From UBA12018 sp051656605 (GTDB taxonomy: Bacteria > Bacteroidota > Bacteroidia > Bacteroidales > CAMTPD01), in contig JBOGCF010000039.1 in the NCBI GenBank assembly GCA_051656605.1, positions 53,311 to 117,310 of the forward strand: DNA of 64,000 bases, written 5' to 3'. Of this stretch, positions 51,283 to 60,881 are shown piece after piece. The notes under the pieces are model-generated. The model was not told the DNA's origin, ran no database searches, and saw only the letters and a list, made by a program, of their open reading frames with translations. Each line of letters begins with the position of its first letter. Within the stretch, counting starts at the first letter, position 1. Made by a program: the position numbers and the translations under genes.

Positions 51283-51849
51283 ATGAATGAATTTATCGAT
51301 GCCCTACGCGCTATATATCCTCTCTCCGACACCTCTATCTCTATTCTAATGAACCATGCTGAAGTGGTTTCGATGAAAAAAGGCGAATTGGTTATTACCG
51401 AACACCAAGGCGGTAAATATGCTTACTTTATTGTAAAAGGATTGGCTCGCGGATACGTTATTCAAAAAGGAAAAGATTCTACCTTGTGGTTTGCTACGAT
51501 CGGAATGACATTGCTATCCATGAATGCTTATCTCTTTACGCGCGAAGGTTATGAGAATATCGAATTGCTTGAAGATGCAGAGCTGTTGCGTATTCCCGTT
51601 GCGATGCTAAACCATCTCTTTGAAACGAATTTGGAATTGTGTAACTGGGGACGTCGTATGGCCGATCATATCATTCACCGAATGGAACTGCATTTTATGC
51701 GCCGCAACTTTTTGAGTGCTTCTCAACGTTACCATTTCTTTGTAACCGACGAACCGGAACTGCTTCGTAAAGTTCCATTACGACATATCGCGTCCTATTT
51801 GGGAGTTTCTCAGGTATCCCTTAGTCGCATTCGGGCAGGAATTCAATAA
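51283..51849 (+). CDS. Crp/Fnr-family transcriptional regulator
   Basis: This 188-residue regulator has a cyclic-nucleotide-binding-like beta-roll (HAEVVSMKKGELVITEHQGGKYAYFIVKGLARGY, residues 27-60) and a C-terminal winged helix, ending HIASYLGVSQVSLSRIRAGIQ. There are no cysteine clusters for an Fe-S centre, so it is unlike Fnr. ATG at 51283 gives the clean start; the frame opens 17 codons earlier without family sequence. It diverges from a transporter, and a TTACA-TA-TGTAA dyad lies 16 bases after its stop, ahead of the GNAT gene. Confidence 0.9.
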   Translation: MNEFIDALRAIYPLSDTSISILMNHAEVVSMKKGELVITEHQGGKYAYFIVKGLARGYVIQKGKDSTLWFATIGMTLLSMNAYLFTREGYENIELLEDAELLRIPVAMLNHLFETNLELCNWGRRMADHIIHRMELHFMRRNFLSASQRYHFFVTDEPELLRKVPLRHIASYLGVSQVSLSRIRAGIQ

Positions 51850-51864
51850 GAATACGTTGTTTTT

Positions 51865-51876
51865 TTACATATGTAA
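51865..51876. promoter_or_regulatory. Operator-like dyad TTACA-TA-TGTAA
   Basis: This is identical in core to the dyad at 21886-21897 and follows the same TTACA-N2-TGTAA rule as the array before the XRE gene. It lies between the Crp/Fnr and GNAT genes, 61 bases before the GNAT start. Confidence 0.5.
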
Positions 51877-51936
51877 AGAGAGGATTGAGAAAATAACTCC
51901 ACATTTGCAGGAGTGAAACATTAAAACAACTCAATT

Positions 51937-52473
51937 ATGATCGAATTAAATCGTATTACAGATAAGCAAGACTCTCGATTGGATCAAATTATCGACTTAT
52001 ATGTTGCTGCATTTCCTGAAGAAGAACGTCGAGACTTAAATCAACTACGTTTGCTAATCGAACAGGCCGATAATATGTATCTCAATGCCATTGAAGCAAA
52101 CAATACGCTTTGCGGGTTCTTTATATATTGGGATATGGGTGGCTTCTACTATTTAGAACATCTGGCTGTTTTCCCTGAAATGCGTAATATGAAGATCGGA
52201 CAACATGTATTGGATTACGTTGCTGCTCATCTCAAGGGTACACGAATCTTGGAAGTAGAGCCAACGTCCGACGAAATGACGACTCGTCGCGTAAACTATT
52301 ACTCACGCAATGGTTACCATATTGTAGATAAAAGTTACATGCAGCCATCGTACCGACCAGGTGAAGAAGATTTCCCTTTGTGGATTATGTCGAATAACAA
52401 TACCGATGATCTTTCTGCACAAATCGAGCAAATCAAAGAAAAGGTATACAGAGGCAACTACGCACTACTATAA
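51937..52473 (+). CDS. GNAT-family N-acetyltransferase
   Basis: This 178-residue protein has the acetyltransferase fold. Acetyl-CoA-binding features are YLEHLAVFPEMRNMKIGQHVLDYV, the central strand-helix A-motif, followed by VNYYSRNGYHIV near the end. Substrate is unknown. It follows the Crp/Fnr regulator on the same strand after 87 bases. Confidence 0.88.
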   Translation: MIELNRITDKQDSRLDQIIDLYVAAFPEEERRDLNQLRLLIEQADNMYLNAIEANNTLCGFFIYWDMGGFYYLEHLAVFPEMRNMKIGQHVLDYVAAHLKGTRILEVEPTSDEMTTRRVNYYSRNGYHIVDKSYMQPSYRPGEEDFPLWIMSNNNTDDLSAQIEQIKEKVYRGNYALL

Positions 52474-52510
52474 CATACATAAGAGGTCTAAAGCGATCTC
52501 TCTACAAAAC

Positions 52511-52553
52511 AAAAGCGACTTTCCAATACTGAATAACTTGGAAGGTCGCTTTT
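52511..52553. terminator. Bidirectional terminator between the two acetyltransferase genes
   Basis: AAAAGCGAC and GTCGCTTTT pair, continuing through TTCCA/TGGAA after one mismatch. Confidence 0.85.
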
Positions 52554-52591
52554 CTCATTTGTTTATACTCCGAATTATAACGGAGGTCTAC

Positions 52592-53797
52592 TTAAAAGTA
52601 ATCTGAAAAATAAGGTTGTTCGCCAGGAATAATCTTTTCAAGCAAGCGTAGTGTCATGGTATCGGTTTTTAATCGACCGATCTTATACAAGTAAGCCGGA
52701 GCTCTATAGCTCATCATCATCGTAGAAAGTGTTTGTATATCCAGTTCTACCGCATGCCCTATCGGCTCACGTACGACAACGATCTTTCCGTCTGCTCCTT
52801 CCTTCAAGCCAAATACACCGTTGTTCCATTCGGCCACAGGGTCTTTTACGACAAAGTGAAATGGCTGTATGTCGTCATCATACGGATACTCTTCGAGGAA
52901 TTTTTCTACATCAACGATACGTGCCATGTAATAAGGCTCGATTGTTTCTTCTATCAAGCTATCGTCGAGTAAGAAAGATAATGGCTCGTTTACAAAGATG
53001 TCTCCTTTTACCTTTTCTACCATTGAATGGTGTGCACCTATAAAGTTCCAGATTCCGTGGTAAGCATCTTGCGACAGGTAAACCATTTCCTTGATGTGGA
53101 AGATGTCTTCTTCTACCCAATAGAACATATAGCCCAGGGGATTATTATCACGGTCAAAGTAAACTGCAGCCGTGCGTTCTTCTTCATTTTCCCAACGCCA
53201 ATACTCATCCCATTCAAACTTCTTTCTCATCAAAGCTCCGTGAGTACTCGAAGAGAATATATCGTAGATGTCAATAACGGCTTGATTGTCTACATTGAGA
53301 CGCTCAATGTGTCCGCTCACATCTTTATGTTTGGGTAGCTGTGTGTCTTTTACCGTAAACGAAATACGGTCGCTCATAATTTCCCAACCTTTGCGTCGGT
53401 AATACGGAATCGAGTATGGATAAAGATAAGAGATGTATTGTCCGGCATTGCGCATTGCCATCAACGCTTCTTTGATCAAGTCGCTCATCAGTCCCATGTT
53501 TGCATATTCGGGATAAGTACCTACGCCGGTTACTCCTCCCATTTCGTATATCTTACCGTGTATGTTTACTTCGCACGGATAAATACATATCGAAGAGATC
53601 AAGCGGTCTTCTTTTGTAAACCAGCCTAATACTTCGGCTCCTTGTAATATAGGACGTTTTGATCGAATTAATTCTCCCTCTTCATAACCACTCTCTTCCA
53701 GGAAACTTTTGGTTACCTGAAACACATAACGCATCAGTTCGTCGTACTGACTTAAATAATTAATCGTTACCGGTTTTAATACTAATTGTTCTTTCAT
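52592..53797 (-). CDS. Eis-type GNAT acetyltransferase
   Basis: This 401-residue protein resembles the Eis family of acetyltransferases. The N-terminal GNAT domain has GGVTGVGTYPEYANMGLMSDLIKEAL and YLYPYSIPYYRRKGWEI; a second GNAT-like domain is in the middle; a C-terminal SCP2-like domain follows (residues about 300-401), ending in the FSDYF carboxylate that acts in catalysis in Eis. Eis-like enzymes acetylate amines, including aminoglycosides and polyamines; here the substrate is not known. Confidence 0.88.
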   Translation of the reverse strand: MKEQLVLKPVTINYLSQYDELMRYVFQVTKSFLEESGYEEGELIRSKRPILQGAEVLGWFTKEDRLISSICIYPCEVNIHGKIYEMGGVTGVGTYPEYANMGLMSDLIKEALMAMRNAGQYISYLYPYSIPYYRRKGWEIMSDRISFTVKDTQLPKHKDVSGHIERLNVDNQAVIDIYDIFSSSTHGALMRKKFEWDEYWRWENEEERTAAVYFDRDNNPLGYMFYWVEEDIFHIKEMVYLSQDAYHGIWNFIGAHHSMVEKVKGDIFVNEPLSFLLDDSLIEETIEPYYMARIVDVEKFLEEYPYDDDIQPFHFVVKDPVAEWNNGVFGLKEGADGKIVVVREPIGHAVELDIQTLSTMMMSYRAPAYLYKIGRLKTDTMTLRLLEKIIPGEQPYFSDYF

Positions 53798-54038
53798 ACT
53801 TTACACGTTTGAGCAACATCATGCTAACACGCATTTAACACAATTAAAGGGATAAAAGTTCTTCTATTTACAAGAAATCTTGCTATTCCTACATAAAGTA
53901 ATCGGCAAGCAGTGCATTCGCAATTCGGATAAAGGAATAAAATAGCTTGGAATCGATACTTTCGAAGAATATTTTTACATTCACAGTTGTTTATAATGCA
54001 TACATACGATCGAAACGATAATTGATAAATAAGAAACA

Positions 54039-54710
54039 ATGAAAGAAGTATTAGCTTTCCTCAAAGATCTTTCGGCTAATAACAACCGTGAATGGTTTGC
54101 CGAAAACAAAGCACGCTATGAAAAAGCCAAAGTGCTATTCGACAAAAGTGTAGAAGAGCTTCTTTTACGCATGGCGATAATTGACCCGAGCCTGGCAGGT
54201 GTAGACGTAAAAGATTGTACATGGCGTATTTATCGAGACACTCGCTTTTCGCCGGATAAAACGCCCTACAAACGTCACTTCGGAGCCTTTATTGCAAAAG
54301 GCGGAAAGAAGTCGGGACATGGCGGTTACTACTTGCACATCGAACCCGACAATTGCTTCATTGGTGGCGGTGTATGGTGTCCAGATCCAAAGCTTTTGAA
54401 GAAGCTTCGCCAAAATGTATACGTACACATCGATGAGTTCTTGCAAATTGTCGAAAACAAAGCGTTCAAGAATCTATACCATTCTTTTGATGCAGACGAT
54501 GCCTTGAAGACCATTCCGCGTGAGTTTCCCAAAGACTTCTCTCACCCCGAACTACTCAAACTAAAGCATTATGTGGTAGATAAAGAAGTTGACGAAGCTT
54601 TCTTTGAAAAAAAGAATTGGTTAGATCTAGTCGTACGTGATTTCGAAGTGCTAAAGCCAATGAATGACTTCCTCAATTACGTTGTGGATGAATACAAAGA
54701 AGATCTATAA
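54039..54710 (+). CDS. DUF2461 family protein
   Basis: This 223-residue protein matches the DUF2461 (TIGR02453) family: FLKDLSANNNREWFAENKARYEKAK at the N-terminus, then WRIYRDTRFSPDKTPYKRHFGAFIAKGGKKSGHGGYYLHIEP and GGGVWCPDPKLLKKLRQ. Function is unknown in the family. It stands alone before the M60 peptidase gene. Confidence 0.92.
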   Translation: MKEVLAFLKDLSANNNREWFAENKARYEKAKVLFDKSVEELLLRMAIIDPSLAGVDVKDCTWRIYRDTRFSPDKTPYKRHFGAFIAKGGKKSGHGGYYLHIEPDNCFIGGGVWCPDPKLLKKLRQNVYVHIDEFLQIVENKAFKNLYHSFDADDALKTIPREFPKDFSHPELLKLKHYVVDKEVDEAFFEKKNWLDLVVRDFEVLKPMNDFLNYVVDEYKEDL

Positions 54711-54818
54711 CAATTCATCTAAAGCTACTACATAAAAGCAGGCGTGATTCTGAAATATATCATTATATTTGTTTAGTAATACAATAAACAAAAACAGGCT
54801 CAAAGCTTATTACTATCA

Positions 54819-56672
54819 ATGAAAGGCATTATCATTACAACGTTCTTATCTTGTGCTATTTATACCGGTGCCGCAAGCACGGCTTCGAGCACAACAACGC
54901 CCATTGAGAATATTCAATCAGAATCACATCCTGCTTCAAAATACTTTCTCGACAACTGTTTCTCGATGCTAAAGAATAAGATGAAAGAAAGAAAACTTTC
55001 GGGTATCGAGAATCCGTTTATTCGTAATGCAGCTCTGCAGATGCTTAACGGCACCTACGCTTATGCATATCGCGTACAAGAATACAAGGCATATCCTAAT
55101 CCGGCAGAAGAACAAAAATACTTCAAAACCGGAGCATACAGTTACTTCGATAATCCTACCGGTATCTCTTTTAAGCAAGGCGAGGATGTTGTTGTTGCCG
55201 TAAGCGATACTCAGAATGCGCCCATCTCATTGCGAATTCATAACTTCGGAAAAGAAGGTGGAGATAGTGTTTACGAGCTGAGGCCCGGATTGAATACATT
55301 CAAAGCAGCAAACAAAGGACTTGCATACATCCAATACTTTACACCGATGTACGCACAAGCACCCAAAATCAAGATAAACATAATGACGGGGAGTGTAAAC
55401 GGATTCTTCGACACATCTAAATCGAATGCTGATTGGCAATCTTTGCTTTCATCAGCACAATCGGATGTGATCGATATCGTTGGCGATCGCGTACATCTGG
55501 TCTATTCGGTAGCAAGTCTGAAGCAATATTGTCCCGACAAAGGAAGAGAACTTCTCGGAATATATGATTCCATCATTGCAATACAGCAAGACTTGATGGG
55601 ATATAACCTACAAGGCAGAAAGCCGGCAAACCGTATGCTTGGTCGTGTTGTATGGGATGGTTATATGTATGCCGACGAGCTTGGCGCTGCTTTCCATGAA
55701 GATACCATGGGCGAACTAGCAGATGTTTCGAAGGTGAAGTCTAATGTATGGGGTATCGCACACGAGTTTGGTCATGTGAATCAAGTGCATCCTAATCTTT
55801 GCTGGACAGGGACTACAGAAGTTACCAACAACATCTTCTCTGCCTGGACTCAGTATCTCTTTACTCCCAATGCATTGCGCCTTGAGCATGAAAAGCTAAA
55901 GGGTTATTCGCTCGACCAATCTGGCGAACGCTTCAATTCTTATCTCGAAAGCGCGCTTGTACGCAATGAAGAATGGCTTACGCAAGCAGGCCCCGATCGT
56001 TGGGATCGCTTCAATGGTAAAGACTGGGGCGGTGATCATTTCGTAAAGCTTTGTCCGCTTTGGCAACTACAACTCTTCTTTGGTGTAGCGGGCAAAGGAA
56101 ATACCTGGGCAACCCCCGACCTCTATCCCAACCTATTTGCACTATCTCGCGAAGACAACAATACGCAAAGCAGTGGTCGCAGTCAGTTACTTTTCGTAAA
56201 ACGTATTTGCGATATCTCACGCCGCGATATGACCGACTTCTTTGTACGTACCGGCTTTTTGCGTCCTATCGATAAGTACATCGACGATTATACACCGGGG
56301 CAACACATCATTACGCAGGCGCAAATTGATGATCTCATTGCGTATGCCAAACGATATAAGAAACCCGAGTCGCCCGTTGTTTATTACATATCAGGCAATA
56401 GTATAGATGCTTTCCGACGCATGAAGAAGATCGAAGGCACACACGGCAAAGGCTATACCATCACAAATGGTAAGATGATTGTTGATCACGACGCATGGAA
56501 AAACGTGGTTGCCTTTGAAATCTATACCCATCGCAACTTGCGCAAGATCGTGATGGTGGGAAGCGGTAGCAATGACAACAGCTTCACTGCGTTACCTTAT
56601 TTACCGGATGCTACCCGAGTAGAAGCAATTGCGTGGAACGGAAAGCGCCGTCTTGTGTATGGAAGTCGTTAA
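54819..56672 (+). CDS. Secreted M60-like (enhancin-type) metallopeptidase
   Basis: This 617-residue exported protein has a weak signal peptide (MKGIIITTFLSCAIYTGAAS) and a zinc-metallopeptidase motif HEFGH (His315-Glu316-His319) in GIAHEFGHVNQVH. A beta-rich N-terminal region (NPTGISFKQGEDVVVAVSD and YELRPGLNTFKAANKGLAYIQY) precedes the catalytic part, and a C-terminal region follows. M60-like peptidases from gut bacteria cleave O-glycosylated mucin-type proteins. That role is likely here, but not shown by the sequence. Confidence 0.9.
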   Translation: MKGIIITTFLSCAIYTGAASTASSTTTPIENIQSESHPASKYFLDNCFSMLKNKMKERKLSGIENPFIRNAALQMLNGTYAYAYRVQEYKAYPNPAEEQKYFKTGAYSYFDNPTGISFKQGEDVVVAVSDTQNAPISLRIHNFGKEGGDSVYELRPGLNTFKAANKGLAYIQYFTPMYAQAPKIKINIMTGSVNGFFDTSKSNADWQSLLSSAQSDVIDIVGDRVHLVYSVASLKQYCPDKGRELLGIYDSIIAIQQDLMGYNLQGRKPANRMLGRVVWDGYMYADELGAAFHEDTMGELADVSKVKSNVWGIAHEFGHVNQVHPNLCWTGTTEVTNNIFSAWTQYLFTPNALRLEHEKLKGYSLDQSGERFNSYLESALVRNEEWLTQAGPDRWDRFNGKDWGGDHFVKLCPLWQLQLFFGVAGKGNTWATPDLYPNLFALSREDNNTQSSGRSQLLFVKRICDISRRDMTDFFVRTGFLRPIDKYIDDYTPGQHIITQAQIDDLIAYAKRYKKPESPVVYYISGNSIDAFRRMKKIEGTHGKGYTITNGKMIVDHDAWKNVVAFEIYTHRNLRKIVMVGSGSNDNSFTALPYLPDATRVEAIAWNGKRRLVYGSR

Positions 56673-56776
56673 AAATCGAATCTCGACCTAATAAATTTGT
56701 GTTTAGATAATCCTTTTGTCGTTTTACATTGTTTAAAGAATGAAGAGCAATTGTATACCAATTAAAACGTACAACT

Positions 56777-57019
56777 ATGGGGATGAGAGTTAAAATCTTT
56801 GCTAACGCAGATCTGGTTGCCGTAGAAAGGCAGTTAAAGGAATTTCTTAGTCAGGGAATTTTGATTGAGCAAGTAACACAGTGTTACGCAAACCATTTAT
56901 GGGTGTTTACTATCTTCTATCGATTAGAACACCCCGAACAAGAAACAGTAGACGAATCGAGTCAAGAGTTTATGACAACAAATGCCGAAGGTCTTTTTAC
57001 CGACTATCCGCGCATTTAG
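56777..57019 (+). CDS. Small protein of unknown function
   Basis: This 80-residue reading frame has normal composition (no runs of rare codons) and an alpha-beta look: VKIFANADLVAVERQLKEFL, then LWVFTIFYRLEHPEQE. I know no family for it. It lies between the M60 gene and a terminator and ends 46 bases before it. It could start at Met3. It may be real, but support is only length and position. Confidence 0.5.
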   Translation: MGMRVKIFANADLVAVERQLKEFLSQGILIEQVTQCYANHLWVFTIFYRLEHPEQETVDESSQEFMTTNAEGLFTDYPRI

Positions 57020-57065
57020 TCATGACAAAACGATTTGATGCATTTGCCCTGATTGTTTGTAAAAA

Positions 57066-57109
57066 AAGAACCTCTCTAATTATCAATAGCGATGATTAGA
57101 GAGGTTCTT
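57066..57109. terminator. Bidirectional terminator before the sbcC end
   Basis: AAGAACCTCTCTAAT and ATTAGAGAGGTTCTT form a perfect 15-bp stem. Confidence 0.9.
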
Positions 57110-57112
57110 ACT

Positions 57113-60100
57113 TTATCTCCGGATCTCTATTGTAGAAGACCCGTTCATATTCTTCTGTATATGTATTTGTACGGCTATGCGTTCGGTCATCTCTTGTACG
57201 TGCGATATAACCCCTACTTTACGGCCATGCGCATGCAAACACTCAAGCGCATCCATTGCTACACGCAACGTTTCGGAATCGAGCGAACCAAACCCTTCAT
57301 CGATAAAGAGCGACTCCACTTTCATTCGATTCGACGACAAAGATGCCAGTCCTAAAGCCAATCCCAATGAAACAAGGAAAGTTTCTCCTCCCGAAAGTGT
57401 ATGGATACTTCGTTTCTCGTCACAAATGTCGTGATCTATAATTTGAAGCGCCAGCGTATCCGGGATGCGTTCGAGCGCGTATCGTTTGTTTAGGATACGC
57501 AGATGCACGTTGGCATATTTCAACAAAATGTCGAGTGTATGCTGTTGTGCAATGCGCTGAAATTTCTTTCCGTCTGCAGATCCGGCCAAATCATTGAGCT
57601 TTGCCCACTTATCAAGCACGGCTTGCTTTTGTTTTCTTTGCTCAAGCAGCTCTTTATTTAGCTTTCTATTCTTCTCGTCTTGCAATAATATCGTTTTCAT
57701 TGAGTCAATCTGCTTGGTTAGCGCAAGTATCAACTCCGAAAGCTCCTTGCTGCGAAGTTGCAAAGCCTCGCGCTCTTCGTCGGTTTTATCTGTAAAGCGT
57801 TGACGCGCTTTGTAGTCGTTGAGCGCCTGCAAGCGTTCGTTGTATCCGATCTCGAGTTTAGACTTTTTGTCGAACAGCTCTTTTACAAAAGCTCGCTCCC
57901 GATCCGCCTCAGCTTTATTCCATCGTAGCAAATCCAAAACGGCATCTAGCGTAAACGATTCATTGCTTGTTTGGCTTACAGTTTCCGTAAATGTAGCAAG
58001 CTGCTGTTGTTTGGTCGCGATTTGTTTTTGTAGGCTTTCTTGATCTTGTTTCAACTGACTCAGAATACCCGAAAGCAACTTCAGCTCTTTATCCGTTTCA
58101 TTACATTGCTTCTGCAACGACTCATACTGCGACTGGACTTCTTTAGCTTCCGCCTTCATTTGCTCCAGAACCACTTCTACTGCCTTGCCTTCAAGCAAAA
58201 CGCTACGCTGTTTCTTGAGTTGTTCCAAGTCATTGACACGCTGCTTATAAGTCGTTTCGGCCTGATGCAGCTGTTCGGTAATATGCAGAAGTAAGTTATC
58301 TTTCGCCTTCAGCGTCTCTTCTTGTTTCTCAATATCGTGCTTCAATTGCACCGACGAAGCTGTGGCTTCTTTCCACTTCTCCACAAAGTTCTTCAGCTGT
58401 GTAAAGAACGTTGAGGCGGATTCGTTCCAGTTTTTAATCCATTCAGGATTAGGGAAGTATTGAGAAACAGCATCGATATTTTCATTATATATTGCTGTTT
58501 CTTTGGTGACAGAAACGGTTAAATTACCGATTTCATCGTTATAGGAAACGGACAAGAGTTTGGCTTTATCGCAAGCAGACTTACCGGTTGCGTTTTGAGA
58601 AGTCAGTGTATTTACCTCTGTTTGCAAGGTATCGCGCTGCTGTTGTGTCTTACGAACCTGTTGTTCTTGAGCAGCTAACGATGAAAGCGCTTCTTTTATT
58701 TGCCCGATGAATACGTCAAGTTGATCGGCAAACGCAGCCTCTTTTGTATCAACCGTCGATAGTTGTGCCGTTTTCAGCAGAGCATTGTTCGCATTTTCAA
58801 GTTGAAGCAAAGCCTCGTCAAGCAGCGCTACATCCGGAAGTTCACTTAGCGTATTGGTATTGAATGCAAGTCGTTGCTTGTATCCCTCCATACGAATTTG
58901 CCAAGCTTCATACGTTTTACGGGCAGATGTTACCTCTTGTTCCAGCGCATGCATCGCTTCGTCGAGCTGAGCATTGCCTTTGCGATAAGGATGTTCCGTA
59001 CTTCCGCAAACCGGACAAGGCATTCCTTCGACAAGCGTATTACGCATCGTTTCGCAATTATCCGAAATGGCCAACTGCATGCGTTGCTGTATTTGTTCTG
59101 CCTTTTCTTTAGCAGCTGCGAGGGACACACCCACCTGCTCTTCCTCTGCAATACGTTCACGACACTCTTTGATCGCTTTCTCACATTCGGTACGTTTGGT
59201 AAGTACTTCGTTGCGCTGCTTTAATTGCTGCGTATAAAGTTGCACGTTCGACTTTAGTGTCAGTAATGCGTCGGCCCTTTGTTGCAGTTGATCGCGCTTA
59301 GTACTCATCGCTTCGGAGTCAAATGCAGCCAATTGAGCATTCAATTCAGCCAGAGTTTTCTCTTTTTCCGCGATTCGTGTTGTTTGTTCTCCTACTTCTT
59401 TCTCAAGCAAAGTAATGGTTGCTTGTGTTTTTGCCAACAAATCGGCTTTCTCTTTCTTGGTAGCAAGATACGCGTCACTATTCTTCTTGGCGGTAGTAGC
59501 ATTGCGAAGTAAAACCGAAATCACATCGAAATTGGCAGCTACCTGCTCTTTCTCTTTATACAATTCAATCCAAGCATCAACCGTTTTCAGGTTATCACGC
59601 AATCCCTGTATTGCAGTTTGCTGATCGGTTTTCTCTTTTCGAGCCGTTTCGGCTTTAGCAACTGTTCCATCGAGAACCTCTTTCTCTTTCTTCAGATCAA
59701 GCGAAAGTGTCTCCATTTGTACATCGAGAGCTTGAGCTTTTGTAATTTCGGGAGCTTTGAGGTCATGCTGCTGCTTCAATGCCACAACAGCATCTCCGGC
59801 TTGCATGCATGTAGAAGTAAAACTCGTTAGCTTTGATTGTAAGGTTTTGATATTGGCTTGTGTTTCCGCAGCTTTCGCTTCCGAATCCTTCAATTGATTT
59901 GAAGCTATGGTAAGCGCATTGTAATCTTCACGAGCCGGCTCTACCAAATCGAGACGTTGTACATGACTAATACGGTCGTTGTGTGAAGCGATCAATGCTT
60001 GTTGTTCTTGCAAAGAGGTGTTGAGACGCTGCAATTGTACGTGCTGACTGTCTACTTCGTTGATCACCTCTTGCAGTTTGCGTAGTTGCTCTTTCTCTTG

Positions 60101-60880
60101 TGTTTGAGCGGCTTGCTGCTCGATGAAACCGTTGAGTTCTGCCTCCATACCCGAACGAACCTCGTCGTCGAGCAATTCGTTTGCGCCAATCTTTTGGGCC
60201 AAAACATCGTAGTCGGTCTTCAGGGCTGCATAGTGATTGTAGATCAAGCCCGATATCTTCGAGTAAATATCCGTGCCGGTAAGTTTCTCTAGCAATTCGG
60301 ACTTCTCGTTCTGATCTGCCTTGAGGAAAGTAGCAAACTCACCTTGTGCCAACAAGATAGAGCGGGTAAACTGATGAAAGGTAAGCCCCAATAAATCGAT
60401 GATACGGTTCCAAAGTTCGCTCTTTGTTCCCGAAACTGCGCTGTCTGCCGTAAGGTTATACAATTCAACATCGGCATTTTGCAATTTGCCGTCGATACGG
60501 TTGCGGGCACGTTTTACCGACCAGCGCGAGCGATACACGTTGCCGTCTACCGAAAGAAAATCGACCTCGGCATATCCCGAAGACGTACCCCGACGAAGCA
60601 AGTTACGGGCATCGCCCTGTTGCAATACGTTCAGCTTACTCTCTCCGCGTGAGTTTTCAATCACGTCTACGATAGAAACATTTCCACGGGCACTTTGCAA
60701 GCGTGGCGTAGTGCCGTATAATGCCAAGCACATGGTATCGAGCAGCGAACTTTTACCTGCGCCGGTAGCTCCCGTTATTGCAAAAATACCGGCCGAAACC
60801 AACGGTTCTACCGTAAAATCTACCTCAAACTTTCCTTCCAGAGAAGCTATGTTGCAGCCTCTTATCGCTAGTATCTTCAT
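57113..60880 (-). CDS. sbcC: Exonuclease subunit SbcC (Rad50-like)
   Basis: SbcC is the ATPase arm of the SbcCD complex, which opens hairpin DNA and processes ends. The 1255-residue protein has Walker A GATGAGKSSLLD near the N-terminus, long coiled coils, a zinc-hook CPVCG at Cys622 and Cys625 in the middle, the signature LSGGETFLVSLGLALGLASL and Walker B SLFIDEGFGSLD near the C-terminus. The chain is about 200 residues longer than E. coli SbcC, mostly in coiled coil. The sbcD stop is one base before its start, so translation is coupled. Confidence 0.96.
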   Translation of the reverse strand: MKILAIRGCNIASLEGKFEVDFTVEPLVSAGIFAITGATGAGKSSLLDTMCLALYGTTPRLQSARGNVSIVDVIENSRGESKLNVLQQGDARNLLRRGTSSGYAEVDFLSVDGNVYRSRWSVKRARNRIDGKLQNADVELYNLTADSAVSGTKSELWNRIIDLLGLTFHQFTRSILLAQGEFATFLKADQNEKSELLEKLTGTDIYSKISGLIYNHYAALKTDYDVLAQKIGANELLDDEVRSGMEAELNGFIEQQAAQTQEKEQLRKLQEVINEVDSQHVQLQRLNTSLQEQQALIASHNDRISHVQRLDLVEPAREDYNALTIASNQLKDSEAKAAETQANIKTLQSKLTSFTSTCMQAGDAVVALKQQHDLKAPEITKAQALDVQMETLSLDLKKEKEVLDGTVAKAETARKEKTDQQTAIQGLRDNLKTVDAWIELYKEKEQVAANFDVISVLLRNATTAKKNSDAYLATKKEKADLLAKTQATITLLEKEVGEQTTRIAEKEKTLAELNAQLAAFDSEAMSTKRDQLQQRADALLTLKSNVQLYTQQLKQRNEVLTKRTECEKAIKECRERIAEEEQVGVSLAAAKEKAEQIQQRMQLAISDNCETMRNTLVEGMPCPVCGSTEHPYRKGNAQLDEAMHALEQEVTSARKTYEAWQIRMEGYKQRLAFNTNTLSELPDVALLDEALLQLENANNALLKTAQLSTVDTKEAAFADQLDVFIGQIKEALSSLAAQEQQVRKTQQQRDTLQTEVNTLTSQNATGKSACDKAKLLSVSYNDEIGNLTVSVTKETAIYNENIDAVSQYFPNPEWIKNWNESASTFFTQLKNFVEKWKEATASSVQLKHDIEKQEETLKAKDNLLLHITEQLHQAETTYKQRVNDLEQLKKQRSVLLEGKAVEVVLEQMKAEAKEVQSQYESLQKQCNETDKELKLLSGILSQLKQDQESLQKQIATKQQQLATFTETVSQTSNESFTLDAVLDLLRWNKAEADRERAFVKELFDKKSKLEIGYNERLQALNDYKARQRFTDKTDEEREALQLRSKELSELILALTKQIDSMKTILLQDEKNRKLNKELLEQRKQKQAVLDKWAKLNDLAGSADGKKFQRIAQQHTLDILLKYANVHLRILNKRYALERIPDTLALQIIDHDICDEKRSIHTLSGGETFLVSLGLALGLASLSSNRMKVESLFIDEGFGSLDSETLRVAMDALECLHAHGRKVGVISHVQEMTERIAVQIHIQKNMNGSSTIEIRR

Positions 60881-60881
60881 A

